Positions 36,369 to 47,500 of a stretch of 64,000 bases of DNA are shown in pieces. The notes under the pieces were generated by a model that did no database searches, was not told the origin of the DNA, and worked only from the letters and a program-made list of their open reading frames with translations. Source of the DNA: Owenia fusiformis (taxonomy: Eukaryota; Annelida; Polychaeta; Sabellida; Oweniidae); assembly GCA_903813345.2 (NCBI GenBank), contig CAIIXF020000568.1, positions 188,001 through 252,000 of the forward strand, given 5' to 3'. The translations under genes and the position numbers were made by a program. Within the stretch, counting starts at the first letter, position 1. Each line of letters opens with the position of its first letter.

Positions 36369-39217
36369 ATGGAAATCTTGATAAAAGTAACTGTGCTGAT
36401 GTTTTTGATTCATATTGCTGAAGCTGGGCAGAAGAAAAACAAGCAGGTACTAGGACCAGAGCTATGTAAAGAAGAATTATCTGCAGCAATAAACAAATTT
36501 GGGATTGATATGTATATGGAGTTATCTGCAAGCCATCCAGGTGAAAATGTCTTCTTCAGTCCAATTAGCATTACAACTGCTTTGTCTATGTTGATGCTTG
36601 GAGCCAAAGGGGAGACAAAATCTCAAATGGAGGAGGTGCTCTATACAACTGAGCTTCAAAGATGTCTTCATGAAACATACAATTTTTGGGAAAAAAATCT
36701 TTACGGAGGCGAAGACGGACCAGTTCTTGAATCAGCTAACAAGCTATATACTGATCAGACTTTAGATGCAAATAGACGTTTTGTAAAAGATATAGCAAAA
36801 TATTATGATGCCAGTGTCCAGAAACTTGATTTCAAAGATCATTCAGATGCAAGCCGCAATACTATAAATGATTGGGTCTCAGATCAGACCAGTCAAATGA
36901 TACAAAATGTGCTAGAGAAAGGTTCAATTGACCAAAATACAGTCATGGTGCTAATTAATGCTATTTACTTCAAAGGCAACTGGCTCAACCAGTTTGACAT
37001 ATCAGATACATCTGTCGAGAGTTTCACAACTGAAACTGGTAAAGTAGTCAATGTGAACATGATGTATCAAGAAGATCTGTTTAACCATTACTATGACAAT
37101 GACCTCAAAGCACAGTTCCTGGAATTACCATATGAAGTAGGAACAAAGAACAGTGTGGACATTCGCATGGTTATCATTCTTCCAGAAGGAAAAGATGGCA
37201 TCCTTGAACTTCAAGAGAAACTAACAGCTGAAATGCTTTCAAAAGCTTTGGGTAATAATGAGATTTTCAATACAGCATACTTTTTAAAATAATGCATTGC
37301 AGTTAGTTCATCAAATAACATCTTTATGAGACTGTAATTTGTGATTCCTGTTTCTCAAATATCTTTATTGAAGTATGGATATAGTTTTTCACAAAATTAT
37401 GAGTAAATCAAGACTTTTACATTCATAATGTTTTTTTTCAACAACAACTAATTTGTTAATTTACTCAGAGAATTGATGATTACACCACAGGGCAATTTTA
37501 TTGCTTCATAGTTTCGAATGATACCTATATGTTTCTAATGTACTTTTTCATAACACTGTAGAAACATGTTTTTGAGGGTTGTACTTGGCTGTTTATATTT
37601 TATTGTCCTGATATTCTGAATTAAATATATTCAACTATAATGAACATCCCATGAACAAAATCCGCCCTATTACTGCTTCATCCATGTATTTTTCTAAACT
37701 TATTTTTTATTTTAGATGAGCTCCAGTATTGGCCAACACCTACATATTTACATGTACCAAGATTTGAATTCAAGGAAAAGTATCAGCTTCATTCCATTCT
37801 GGAAGATATGGGAATGGACGAGTTGTTCTCTGCAAGTGTTAATCTGGATGGTTTCAGTACTGATCCCAGGGTGGATGTGTCTACTGTTGTACATGAGGCA
37901 GCAGTGGTTATCAATGAAAATGGTAATTTAGAATCATGTTTGTTGTGAAATGCAGTCAACTTGAAAACTGGCAATCACATACTGTGGAACCTTCTATTTT
38001 TTGATTTTGCAGATCATCTAAAATATTAAGTGTAGAATTTGATTTTTTATATTAACCAGAAATGTGCTTGGTTTCAAGACATTGTGAAATAAAATACATG
38101 TAAATGTATAATGTTGAAAAGATGTTCAGTATGAATAAAATGTCCCTTGATGTTATTGTCCTGAATTGTAATAGCTCAGAATTTGAATGGTGGAAAGGGT
38201 GTTTCAGACATTATTTTTTTTCAGATAAGATTAGTGTTTGGGATAGTTGGGGTTTGTTTCGTTTGTTAAGTATGCTGTATGCTTAGATGTTTTCTTTTTC
38301 CTGCTGTGTTCTGTAACATTTTTGATCCTTTCCCTTTGGCACTAGTGCATGAAAATTTACATAAAATGGCAACATTTTCCACATAACATAAATACTAACC
38401 AGTCTTATTCACTTTTAAATATCTTATTCTGTGTCAATAAGAAATATTTCCTCTTCAGAAAAAGGCTCAAGTAAATGAAAAAGCCTCATACTGGAGCAGG
38501 TATATAAAAATAAAGTGTAGAAAATATTTCCACTTCAAAACGAGTGCCACTTATCTCCCAACGATCAGTAAGCATTATAAAGAGATAACAAATGATATTT
38601 TATGTCATGTGATGTATATTCAATCAAGCACAGAATGATAAACATGACAGTGAGAATACTAAATGCCCTTTCATCCAAATCTCATTAAGAGACCCATTTT
38701 AATGTTAGATTTGATGTAGCCTGTTATGCTTTTTAACAGGTACTGAAGCTTCTGCAGTGACAGTCATAGGAGGAGGGAGATCGGGTTATATTCCTGATCC
38801 TGCAACTGTCAAATGTGACAGACCATTCCTGTTCCTCATCCGCGAGGTGAAAGAAGAAAAGGATGGATGGGCAATGAAAACTATTCCTGGACCAATTTTA
38901 TTCTTTGGAAAAGTTTCTGAACCTATAGAGGCAAAGGATGCTATATGTAATGGTAACATATAATTTATCATGGATCTAACTTTACTTTGTTTTCTTTTAC
39001 TTTTCATTAACCCTGTCAATATTTGTGTGATTTTATATTTATAGCGGAAGACCTAAACAATTGCAGAGATATGTGCAGGTTGAATTGCTTTGAAGCAAAT
39101 AAGAGACTCACAAACAAATCAAGGAAGAAGAATTGCCCAACCTGGGTTGGGTTGTTTGAAAAATACAGAAATTGCAAGACTGATTGCCGCAAAGACAAAT
39201 GTGTGCAAAATTGTTAA
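36369..39217 (+). CDS. Secreted serpin with eight-cysteine C-terminal tail, gene 1
   Basis: Exons are 36,369-37,251, 37,716-37,922, 38,740-38,952 and 39,045-39,217, all GT-AG with phase-1 introns, giving 491 residues. A signal peptide (residues 1 to about 21) precedes a complete serpin core with NVFFSPISI, NAIYFKGNW and the C-terminal signature VKCDRPFLFLI. The hinge is ENGTEASAVT and the loop holds GGGRSGYIPDP, with R377-S378 the likely cleavage pair. This suggests a trypsin- or thrombin-like target by analogy to antithrombin. After the core, exon 4 adds 57 residues with eight cysteines (C-x3-C-x3-C-x15-C-x12-C-x3-C-x4-C-x3-C) and many Lys/Arg. An insert GWAMKTIPGP lengthens the strand turn after the signature. 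AATAAA follows the stop by 20 bp. The open hinge suggests an inhibitory serpin; the tail's role is unknown. Confidence 0.9.
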
Positions 39218-39236
39218 AAGATTATCAATATATCAG

Positions 39237-39242
39237 AATAAA
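39237..39242 (+). terminator. Polyadenylation signal of serpin gene 1
   Basis: AATAAA lies 20 bp after the TAA stop of the tail exon. It supports exon 4 as the last exon. Confidence 0.6.
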
Positions 39243-39555
39243 GAATTTTAAAGCATACATTATTACAAATGTTGTAAATGCCAGGGGTAGTAATACAAAA
39301 GACACAATATGATGATTGGACAAAGAGTTCTAATTCACAAAGGGGTCTTGTGATAAGAACCTCTATTCAAGAGTCAACAAATGAAACCAACTTAGGAAAC
39401 ATCATATACAAATGTGATTGTCCATACATCCATGACAGATATACAAGATAATTTCTTAAAAAACAAGATCTATTAAATTGATATTTCTAATAAGACCTTC
39501 AATTTAACCACTCATTATCAATCAAACATACATTATACATTATCTATTTATTCCC

Positions 39556-39680
39556 TACGCACTAATGCTGAACAAACCATACAATAAACAATACCAAAAC
39601 AACAAGGAGCAATTAAATAAATTGATACAAAATGGTAATAGGAAACATTTCTTGTATATTAATACATATGAATATAAAAG
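39556..39680 (+). promoter_or_regulatory. Promoter of serpin gene 2 (shared motif plus TATA box)
   Basis: TACGCACTAATGCTGAA at 39,556-39,572 is the shared upstream motif. A canonical TATAAAAG is at 39,673-39,680, about 44 bp before the ATG, so the 5' leader should be about 20 bp. Confidence 0.55.
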
Positions 39681-39723
39681 AAATAGAAGTTAAAGAGTTT
39701 ATTGAGAGTCAACATCCTGGAGT

Positions 39724-42700
39724 ATGGAAATTATGGTAAAACTAACAGCTCTCTTACTTTTGATTCAAGTTTCTCTTGGAGAGGAATATGTTTCAGAGCT
39801 ATGTCGAGAAGAACTATCAGCAGCAATAAACAAATTTGGGATTGATATATACATGAAGATATCTGCAAGCCATCCAGGTGAAAATGTCTTCTTCAGTCCA
39901 ATCAGCATTACAACTGCTTTGTCTATGTTGATGCTTGGCGCCAAAGGGAAGACAAAATCTCAAATGGAGGAGGTGCTCTATACAACTGATCTAAAAAGTT
40001 GTCTTCACGAGACGTACCAATTTTTTGAGAAAAATCTTTATGGAAGTGAAGGAGGACCAGTCCTTGAATCGGCAAATAGGTTATATCCTGATCAGACTTT
40101 AGATGTGATTGACAGTTTTGAGGAAGATATAGCAAAATATTATAATGCTTCTGTTCAGAAGCTTGATTATAAAGATTCAGATGCAAGTAGGAGGACTATA
40201 AATGACTGGGTATCGCAACAGACAAACAGAATGATACAAAATGTGCTACAGGAAGGTTCAATTGACCAAAATACAGTCATGGTGCTCATTAATGCTATCT
40301 ACTTCAAAGGCAACTGGCTCAACCAGTTTGACATATCAGATACATCTGTCGAGAGTTTCATAACTGAAACAGGTGAAGAAATCAATGTTAACATGATGTA
40401 TCAAGAAGATCTATTTTATCATTACTATGACAATGACTTGAAGGCACAATTTCTTGAACTACCATATGAAGTAGGTAAAAATGATGGAAGTGTTGACATC
40501 CGCATGGTTATTATTCTCCCAGATGAAGATTTTGCAATCACTGAACTTGAAAAGGAACTCACAGATGAGAACCTGGCTAAAGCTTTAGGTATGTTACAAG
40601 GTTTCTTAGTTTTCATTTGCACCTACTAATTATAATTCAAGATTCAAATATATGAATAGTGTTGGTATACTGAGGGAAAATGTCAGCCAGATTGATTGAG
40701 AAACCAAAAAATTAGAGTACTTTTGCAAGAACTTTATGAACGGCCTGTACCTGTAACGTTAATTCAATTACCATATAGAAAGCCATTGACTAGTTTTTCA
40801 CACCAGGAATCAGCCGGCAGGAATGGGGAGTTAATAAAACAAAATAAATTGTATTTTTACTACTTACCTGTTTTTTTTTGTCATTACAATTGCTCTCATT
40901 GCAAGCATACAGCTTGGTGATTTTAAATACTGTAGTTTTCATGTATATCAAACCCTGAACTGAGTAATAAAGATGTTACAAATGTGCAAACTGCAGCTAT
41001 ATCAAAAGACGATCAAGCAACTTAATGATATTATGACATCTATCTGATCAGATAGATTGTATTAAGAAGTATTTCAAGAGTTTCATCAGTTTTACTCCTT
41101 GCAATCCTAGTCATTTTACATTTTCAATAGATGCACCATTTTAAACATTTCAAGTCATTATGCCTGAGTTTAAAAAAATCCACAGTGACTCTGCTTTTGA
41201 TGAATGGGATGAAATGCCATTGGTCAAAATGAAAAAAGCAAGAAATGTTCTTGTTTCAAACATTACAATTGATTTGCCTAAAAAACAAAGACAGATTCAT
41301 TTTCCACCTCAAACAATGCTTATGTCTGATTGTCTGTTGCATGCATTTCATGTTTTTCTTATAGATGAGCTCCAGTATTGGCCAACACCAACATATTTAC
41401 ATGTACCAAGATTTGACTTCAAGGAGAAATATCAGCTTCACTCTATTCTGGAAGAGATGGGAATGGACGAGTTGTTCTCTGCAAGTGTCAATCTAAATGG
41501 TTTCAGTACTGATCCCAGAGTGGATGTCTCAACTGTTATACATGAGGCAGCTGTTGTTGTCAATGAAAATGGTGATGTAAATGTTTTACTCAATTCTACA
41601 CACAATTCATTTTGCTACTGCATTAACATACTTTAAGAAGAACAAGTTGACCCCTTGCCAAAGTGATTAGGAAAAGTATGATCTACATCTCATGTTTTTT
41701 TCAGAAATTGTTAATATCTCGATAAGTTCCATTGCAAAAGTTATTTTCTGGACATTTCCCCTTATTTTCTATATGCAGTAGACATGTCCTTATCAAATCC
41801 GTATCAAAAATTAGGGTTGCTAGCATTGGACTATGCACTGTTATATTTCTTACTTATTTATAACTTCTAAATAGTTTTGTATTAGTTAGTTAAAATCACA
41901 TAGTCCTGCATGCATATTTTTGCATATAATATGCATTTTAAGATAGTTGTGATGCTTTCTGACTGCATACACAAAAATTGAAATTTTAACACAAGATTTA
42001 ATGAAGCCTTTGCAACTTTTTACAGGTTCTGAAGCTTCTGCAGTGACAGTCATAGGAGGAGGGAGATCAGGTTATATTCCTGATCCTGCAACTGTTGAAT
42101 GTGACAGGCCATTCCTGTTCCTTATCAGGGAGGTGAAAGAGGTAGTGAGTGGATGGTCAACAAAAACAATTCCTGGACCAATTTTATTCTTTGGAAAGGT
42201 TTCTGTGCCGGAGAAGACCAAGAATCCTAAATGTAATGGTAAAGTATTTTGATTAATCTGCCCGGAAATATATTTCACACTTACTTACTGTCATGGTACA
42301 AGTGTATGTTACTGATTGGGGGAGGCAAAGTTCTACTTTTCTTGATGCTAGAATCACTGACATAGGATGGAGTGACAAATTGACAAGGGACGAACATAAT
42401 ATAATATGCAACATTTATCTTTTTCAAAGATATATCAAAGAAAATCAGAACCTTAAAATTCTGAAATTAAGTCAATTTCTGAACTTGTTCATAGCTGTCT
42501 GTGATCTTCAAAATGTGTGATATTCCATGATGCAATAATTTTAAAATATTTTTCATTAAATTATAGGAAAAAAACTGCGTAGATGCAGGGAGAACTGTAG
42601 GCCAAAATGCTTTGAAGCTAACAAGAAGTTCCCAAGTCCTAGGAATAAATGTCCTTCCTGGGTTGGCTTAATGAAAAAATACAAAAAATGCAAGGCTGTA

Positions 42701-42733
42701 TGTCGTCAGAAGCAGTGTGTGCAAAATTGTTAA
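39724..42733 (+). CDS. Secreted serpin with eight-cysteine C-terminal tail, gene 2
   Basis: Exons are 39,724-40,588, 41,365-41,571, 42,026-42,238 and 42,567-42,733, giving 483 residues. Exons 2 and 3 have exactly the same lengths (207 and 213 bp) as in the other copies. The signal peptide MEIMVKLTALLLLIQVSLG is followed by a short spacer and the serpin core. The reactive loop keeps GSEASAVTVIGGGRSGYIPD with the Arg-Ser pair at 371-372; the signature reads VECDRPFLFLI. The tail pattern is C-x3-C-x3-C-x13-C-x12-C-x3-C-x4-C-x3-C. It is 0.5 kb downstream of gene 1 in the same direction, a tandem duplicate. An open frame runs into exon 2 from upstream (from 41,160), which could hide an alternative exon, but the other copies have no counterpart. 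Confidence 0.9.
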
Positions 42734-42739
42734 ACCATA

Positions 42740-43515
42740 TTTTTTGTGGCACCTGCCCAAGAACACACACACAAGCATGCACACCATTGGCACAAGGTGA
42801 CAACAATATAACACGGAAAAAGTGGGATAAAAAGACAGGATCAGAATATAAATTTAAACTAAGAAATGACAATTTTAGTGTACTACTTACTGTAGATTTT
42901 ATTAATTTTGCGGATTTGACGGGGAGATACATCACGGCTCTACCAATTTTTTGATAAATCCCTGGGACCTTAACTCTTAGCCCTTGTATCTTAAGTAGCA
43001 TTAAGAATTCTTTCAATACTTTGATTGTAATCTCATTTTCATTACATTTTAGCTCATAATTATGGGTCAATCTGCCACATTAAATGGCATCCAAAATTTC
43101 AGAATTTGCCCAATCTGCCAAATTTAAGCAATTTACAGTATTTAGAAAAATTAAAAGATAAAAATGTTTGAGTGAGTTGCCCTTTTAAATGAAGAAAATA
43201 AAAGATGAATTTTGCCTAAAATATACAATATATGGTGAGGGTGTTTGATTATATTGTACATCATTTACAAATCAAATAAATCTGGCCATAATTACATCCT
43301 CATTTGGTCTCGTATCATTGGCATAGAAACCTTAAGATAAAGAAAGGGAGGTTTCATTTGACGAGAAGAACACAGGATCAAAACAATTTTTCACATTACT
43401 ATTTCAGGCTGCCATCTACTAAGCATTGACTAACTTGTAATAAAATTGGCCTTTTCCTGGCATACACTGATAAGCATACTAGAATGAACACAATGTTATT
43501 AAAATACACTGTAAT
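42740..43515. other. Downstream region of serpin gene 2; no further gene recognised
   Basis: It follows the stop of gene 2. No AATAAA lies within 50 bp of the stop; candidates further down include the AATAAA at about 43,198. Small frames on both strands have no domain. Confidence 0.4.
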
Positions 43516-43519
43516 TTCC

Positions 43520-44235
43520 CAGGTCATTCAATAAGTCCATGCAAAAACATTCTAATTTTTTTTATTTTTCAATGTTTTTCCTTGAAACTTTCACAAATCA
43601 TAGAAAGAATACCTACTCATTGAAAAAAAAACAAAAAAACAAATTACTTTGTTTTGATTGGTCAAAAGTTATGGTTGCTATGGTAATTGGTAACCCGTGT
43701 TTTGGTCACCCAGGCAATTTATGACGTGAAAAAGTTTAACTTTAATTGAACTCTTGTAATTTATTAGTTAAGTTGCACATTAGGTACACTCTATAAAATA
43801 TTGTATTTATTTTATTTATTTATTCCTTTATATACTGGATGCATAGTTCCTGGCCCTTCATCCATTCTTCGTATTGAGCCCTAAAGCCACATTGTCAAGG
43901 GAATTTAGTGCGCATTGCACTCTGCACTGCTGCAGTGAAGTCTATCATGCTTGCATATAATGATCACCTCTCAGTTCATCTTTCATCCTATTGAACACCC
44001 CAAAGTCCAATACAGCCTCATCAGGGGAGTATGCAGCCTGGTCTAAAATCTCCATCTGTAGGGTATCTCGGATGGTATCCTGAACCATACATGTATTTGC
44101 TTGATGACATGGGGCATTGTCTTGGTGAAATAGCTTGGAGAAGGGCATACAGGTAGGTATTTTGTCTATGATTTGTGAGGAAAACATTGAAAAATAAAAA
44201 AATTAGAATGTTTTTGCATGAATTTATTGAACCTG
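43520..44235 (-). mobile_element. Internally deleted mariner-like element
   Basis: The ends are inverted over about 65 bp, with CATGCAAAAACATTCTAATT and TTTATTTTTCAATG in both arms. The interior keeps the C-terminal third of a mariner-type transposase on the minus strand. It sits in the intergenic gap between serpin genes 2 and 3. Confidence 0.8.
43945..44187 (-). pseudogene. Mariner transposase C-terminal fragment
   Basis: The 80-residue frame contains FHQDNAPCHQA, the second catalytic Asp region of mariner transposases (HDNAPxH), followed by AAYSPDEAVLDFGVF, which resembles the YSPDLAPxDF motif carrying the third Asp, and then MKDELRG. The N-terminal DNA-binding domain and the first Asp are missing, so it cannot be an active enzyme. 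Family membership rests on these motifs and on the flanking inverted repeats. Confidence 0.85.
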
Positions 44236-44348
44236 GCAAAATAAATTTTTTTAGGTAAAATGGACGTAATATCACAATAACACATTCCGTTCAATATTTC
44301 CTACACTTAGATCTTGCTAAGTACAACATGATATAATTTATAGGTCAT

Positions 44349-44400
44349 TACGCACGTATGCTGAATAAACAACTTATAAACAATAAAACAGTATAAATAA
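44349..44400 (+). promoter_or_regulatory. Promoter region of serpin gene 3 (shared motif plus TATA-like box)
   Basis: TACGCACGTATGCTGAA at 44,349-44,365 is the shared motif, one or two changes from that of gene 2. TATAAATAA at 44,392-44,400 is a TATA-like box about 130 bp before the chosen ATG. Confidence 0.5.
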
Positions 44401-44526
44401 CATCCTACTGATGTTAAATAAATTCCTGTATATGCTTTGCAAAACATTTCATTTTAATAATAGGAAAGACGCAAAACTAAGTAAAGCAACTGGATGTTAA
44501 GTTTGAGCAAATTAACAACTCATGAT

Positions 44527-47500
44527 ATGAAAAGCTTACTGAAACTAACTGTAATGCTTTGGATTCAAAGTTCCCTATCTGGGAGGTACAATGAGGCACA
44601 TGCGGCACTATGTAAAGAAGAATTATCAGCAGCAATAAACAAATTTGCGATTGATATGTACATGGAGTTATCTGCAAGCCATCCAGGTGAAAATGTCTTC
44701 TTCAGTCCAATTAGCATTACAACTGCTTTGTCTATGTTGATGCTTGGAGCCAAAGGGGAGACAAAATCTCAAATGGAGGATGTACTCTATACAACCGGTC
44801 TGAAGAAATGTCTTCACGACACATACCAATTTTTTGATAAAAATCTTTATGGAGGCGTAGGAGGACCAATTCTTGAGTCAGCTAACAAGCTATTTCCTGA
44901 TCAGACTTTAGTTGTAAATGGGCGTTTTAAAAGAGACATAGCCAAATATTATAATGCCACTGTTGAGGGGCTTGATTACAGAGATTCAGCTGCAAGCCGT
45001 GCGATCATAAACGCCTGGGTGTCAAAGCAGACCAACACAATGATACCAAGTGTGCTACATCCAAGTTCAATTAATTCAATTACAGTCATGGTGCTAATTA
45101 ATGCTATTTACTTCAAAGGCAACTGGCTCAACAAGTTTGACATATCCGATACATCTGTTGAGAGTTTCACAACTGAATCTGGTGGCAAAATCAATGTTAA
45201 CATGATGTATCAAGAAGATCTGTTTAACCATTACTACGATAATGATCTCAAAGCACAATTTCTTGAACTGCCCTATGTAGTAGGAAAAAATGATGGAAGT
45301 GTTGACATTCGCATGGTTATTATTCTCCCAGATGCCAAAGATGCTATTAATGACCTTCAAAACAAACTCACACACGAAAAACTTGCGAAAGCTTTAGGTA
45401 TGTTATGAATCTTTTAATGAACGATCACTAGGTCAATTTATTTTAATGTCTTAGACCACCACACTCTTAATGATCACTTATAATTAGGTGAACTCTAAAA
45501 TTCAACATTTTTTCTCTCTGACCAATTGTACCTGTAGATAAAATATGGAATTTCATTTTTCATTTTATAACTATGATATCGAGAGAACTAAGTACAAATC
45601 CAATGAGGGTTTCATAGATGTTTCATTTCATTCCAAATATGATATGGTAGCAAGAGCAAAAGACAGTGTTAGTTTGGTTTACTAAAAAATCATGTAAAAA
45701 ATACATACAGGGTGGTCCAAAAAAATGGGACACTCGTATTTCAAAAATAAATATTGATTTTCTTGACGAAAACGTGTCATATTATATACCAACGGACAGG
45801 GAATTTACTCATCCTTAATTTGGTTTATCATAAGTTCAAATTTATTATAATGTCTGTCAACCAACGTCCATAATATAAATAAATGATGTCATTTTCATTT
45901 CAAAACGGGTTTACCAATACTTGCAAAAACAAAGTTTTATTATTTTAAATAAATGATGTACCAAATTAAAGATGAGTAAATTCCCTATCCATTGGTATAT
46001 AATATGATATGTTTCAACCAAGAAAATAAATATTTATTTTTGAAAGTGTGACGAGTGTCCCATTTTTTTGGACCACCCTGTATATATTTTTCAAATTAAT
46101 TGTATCTAGTCAAACGATAACCATTGCATTGACGATGCGTTATTTTTTCAGATTTTTTTGATTACTCGTTTAAGAGAATTTAGTTCACCAAATCACGAGA
46201 GTGACTTGACTGGCATGATCCAGTGTACTCTTATCCCAAGACTTCTATATCATATACCCCAGCTGGCATTTCTTCTGTTGTACTAATGAAACATAGGCTG
46301 CCCTGTCAACCCTCACGCATTAGGTACGATTGTCAAAAATTTGCTGGAAAAATAGAAATCACGCATCAACTTTTGTGTGTATGCTAAAATGTCACAGAAA
46401 TCACGCATTATGTTGATATTTAAAAAATCTGCTTTTTACAAGCTGATACGGTAAAAAACGAATGCCAAAAAAAACCGATCGCATTCCATTCGGACTTTTC
46501 ATGCGAATTCTGTATATGTCACGCATTTGGATTGAAACATGAGTATATGTCATGCACTTGCTTCGAAATTTTTGAAAGAAGGTGTTCAACATTTGTAAGT
46601 CACTCATATTCGATGTTCCCAAGTTGACAGGGCTGCATAAGTGAAGGGCTTTGTATAAAAAACCTCCTACCTCATACCCACCTACCCAAGTACGTGGGAC
46701 ATGATACAGTCTTTGAAGGGTTCAATTTCAAAGATCTTAGTTTATTAAATCTTAGTTCATGATGAATTATAGATGCATTTGTAACGGCCCTTGATAGCAA
46801 GGTGCTACTACATCCCAGCTGGGTACGATTCCCATTCGGGCCATTGACTTTAGCACACTTTCTTTCAATTTCTTTATCTGGCTTGTTGGACCTAAGCTCG
46901 CGGTCGTTAGTTATTTATTCCCCTGGGGCGCTCTCGGGTCATTACACATTAAAATGCATCCATATGCCTGTATTTATGGATCTGTCATCTGTCTAGTCAT
47001 AAAATAAAGACGGAATTGTAGAAATGTTAATCATTTTAGCTATTTTGAGATTTAATAATCTTTAAAATTGAACCCTTCAATGACCGTATCATGTTCCACG
47101 TAGGTGGGTAGGTGGGTATGAGGTAGGAGGTTTTTTATACAAAGCCTAAGTGAAGATCTTGAGAGAAAGGAATATGATGGTGAATTATAATATGTAATAT
47201 GCAATGAAATATTCAGATGAGCTCCAGTATTGGCCTACACCTACATATTTACATGTGCCAAGATTTGAGTCCAGGGAGAACTACGAGCTTCACTCCATTC
47301 TGGAAGCTATGGGAATGGACGAGTTGTTCTCTGCAAGTGTTAATCTGGATGGTTTCAGTACTGATCCCAGAGTGGATGTCTCAACTGTTCTACATGAGGC
47401 AGCAGTGGTTATCAATGAAAATGGTAAAGTTGAATCTAAACATATATCAAGGAAGGCCATTTATATTTGAAAACTCCTTTTAATAAAGAGAAGCTTTGCA

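Noticed and set aside
36369-37292. Truncated serpin (307 aa) as a pseudogene
   Set aside because: The frame ends because it enters an intron; the remaining core is on exons with correct splice sites downstream. The same holds for the frames at 39,724-40,629 and 44,494-45,408.
46770-46870. A tRNA-like B box near GGGTACGATTCCCATTCGG
   Set aside because: No anticodon or acceptor stem could be folded around it and it lies inside a MULE-like element.
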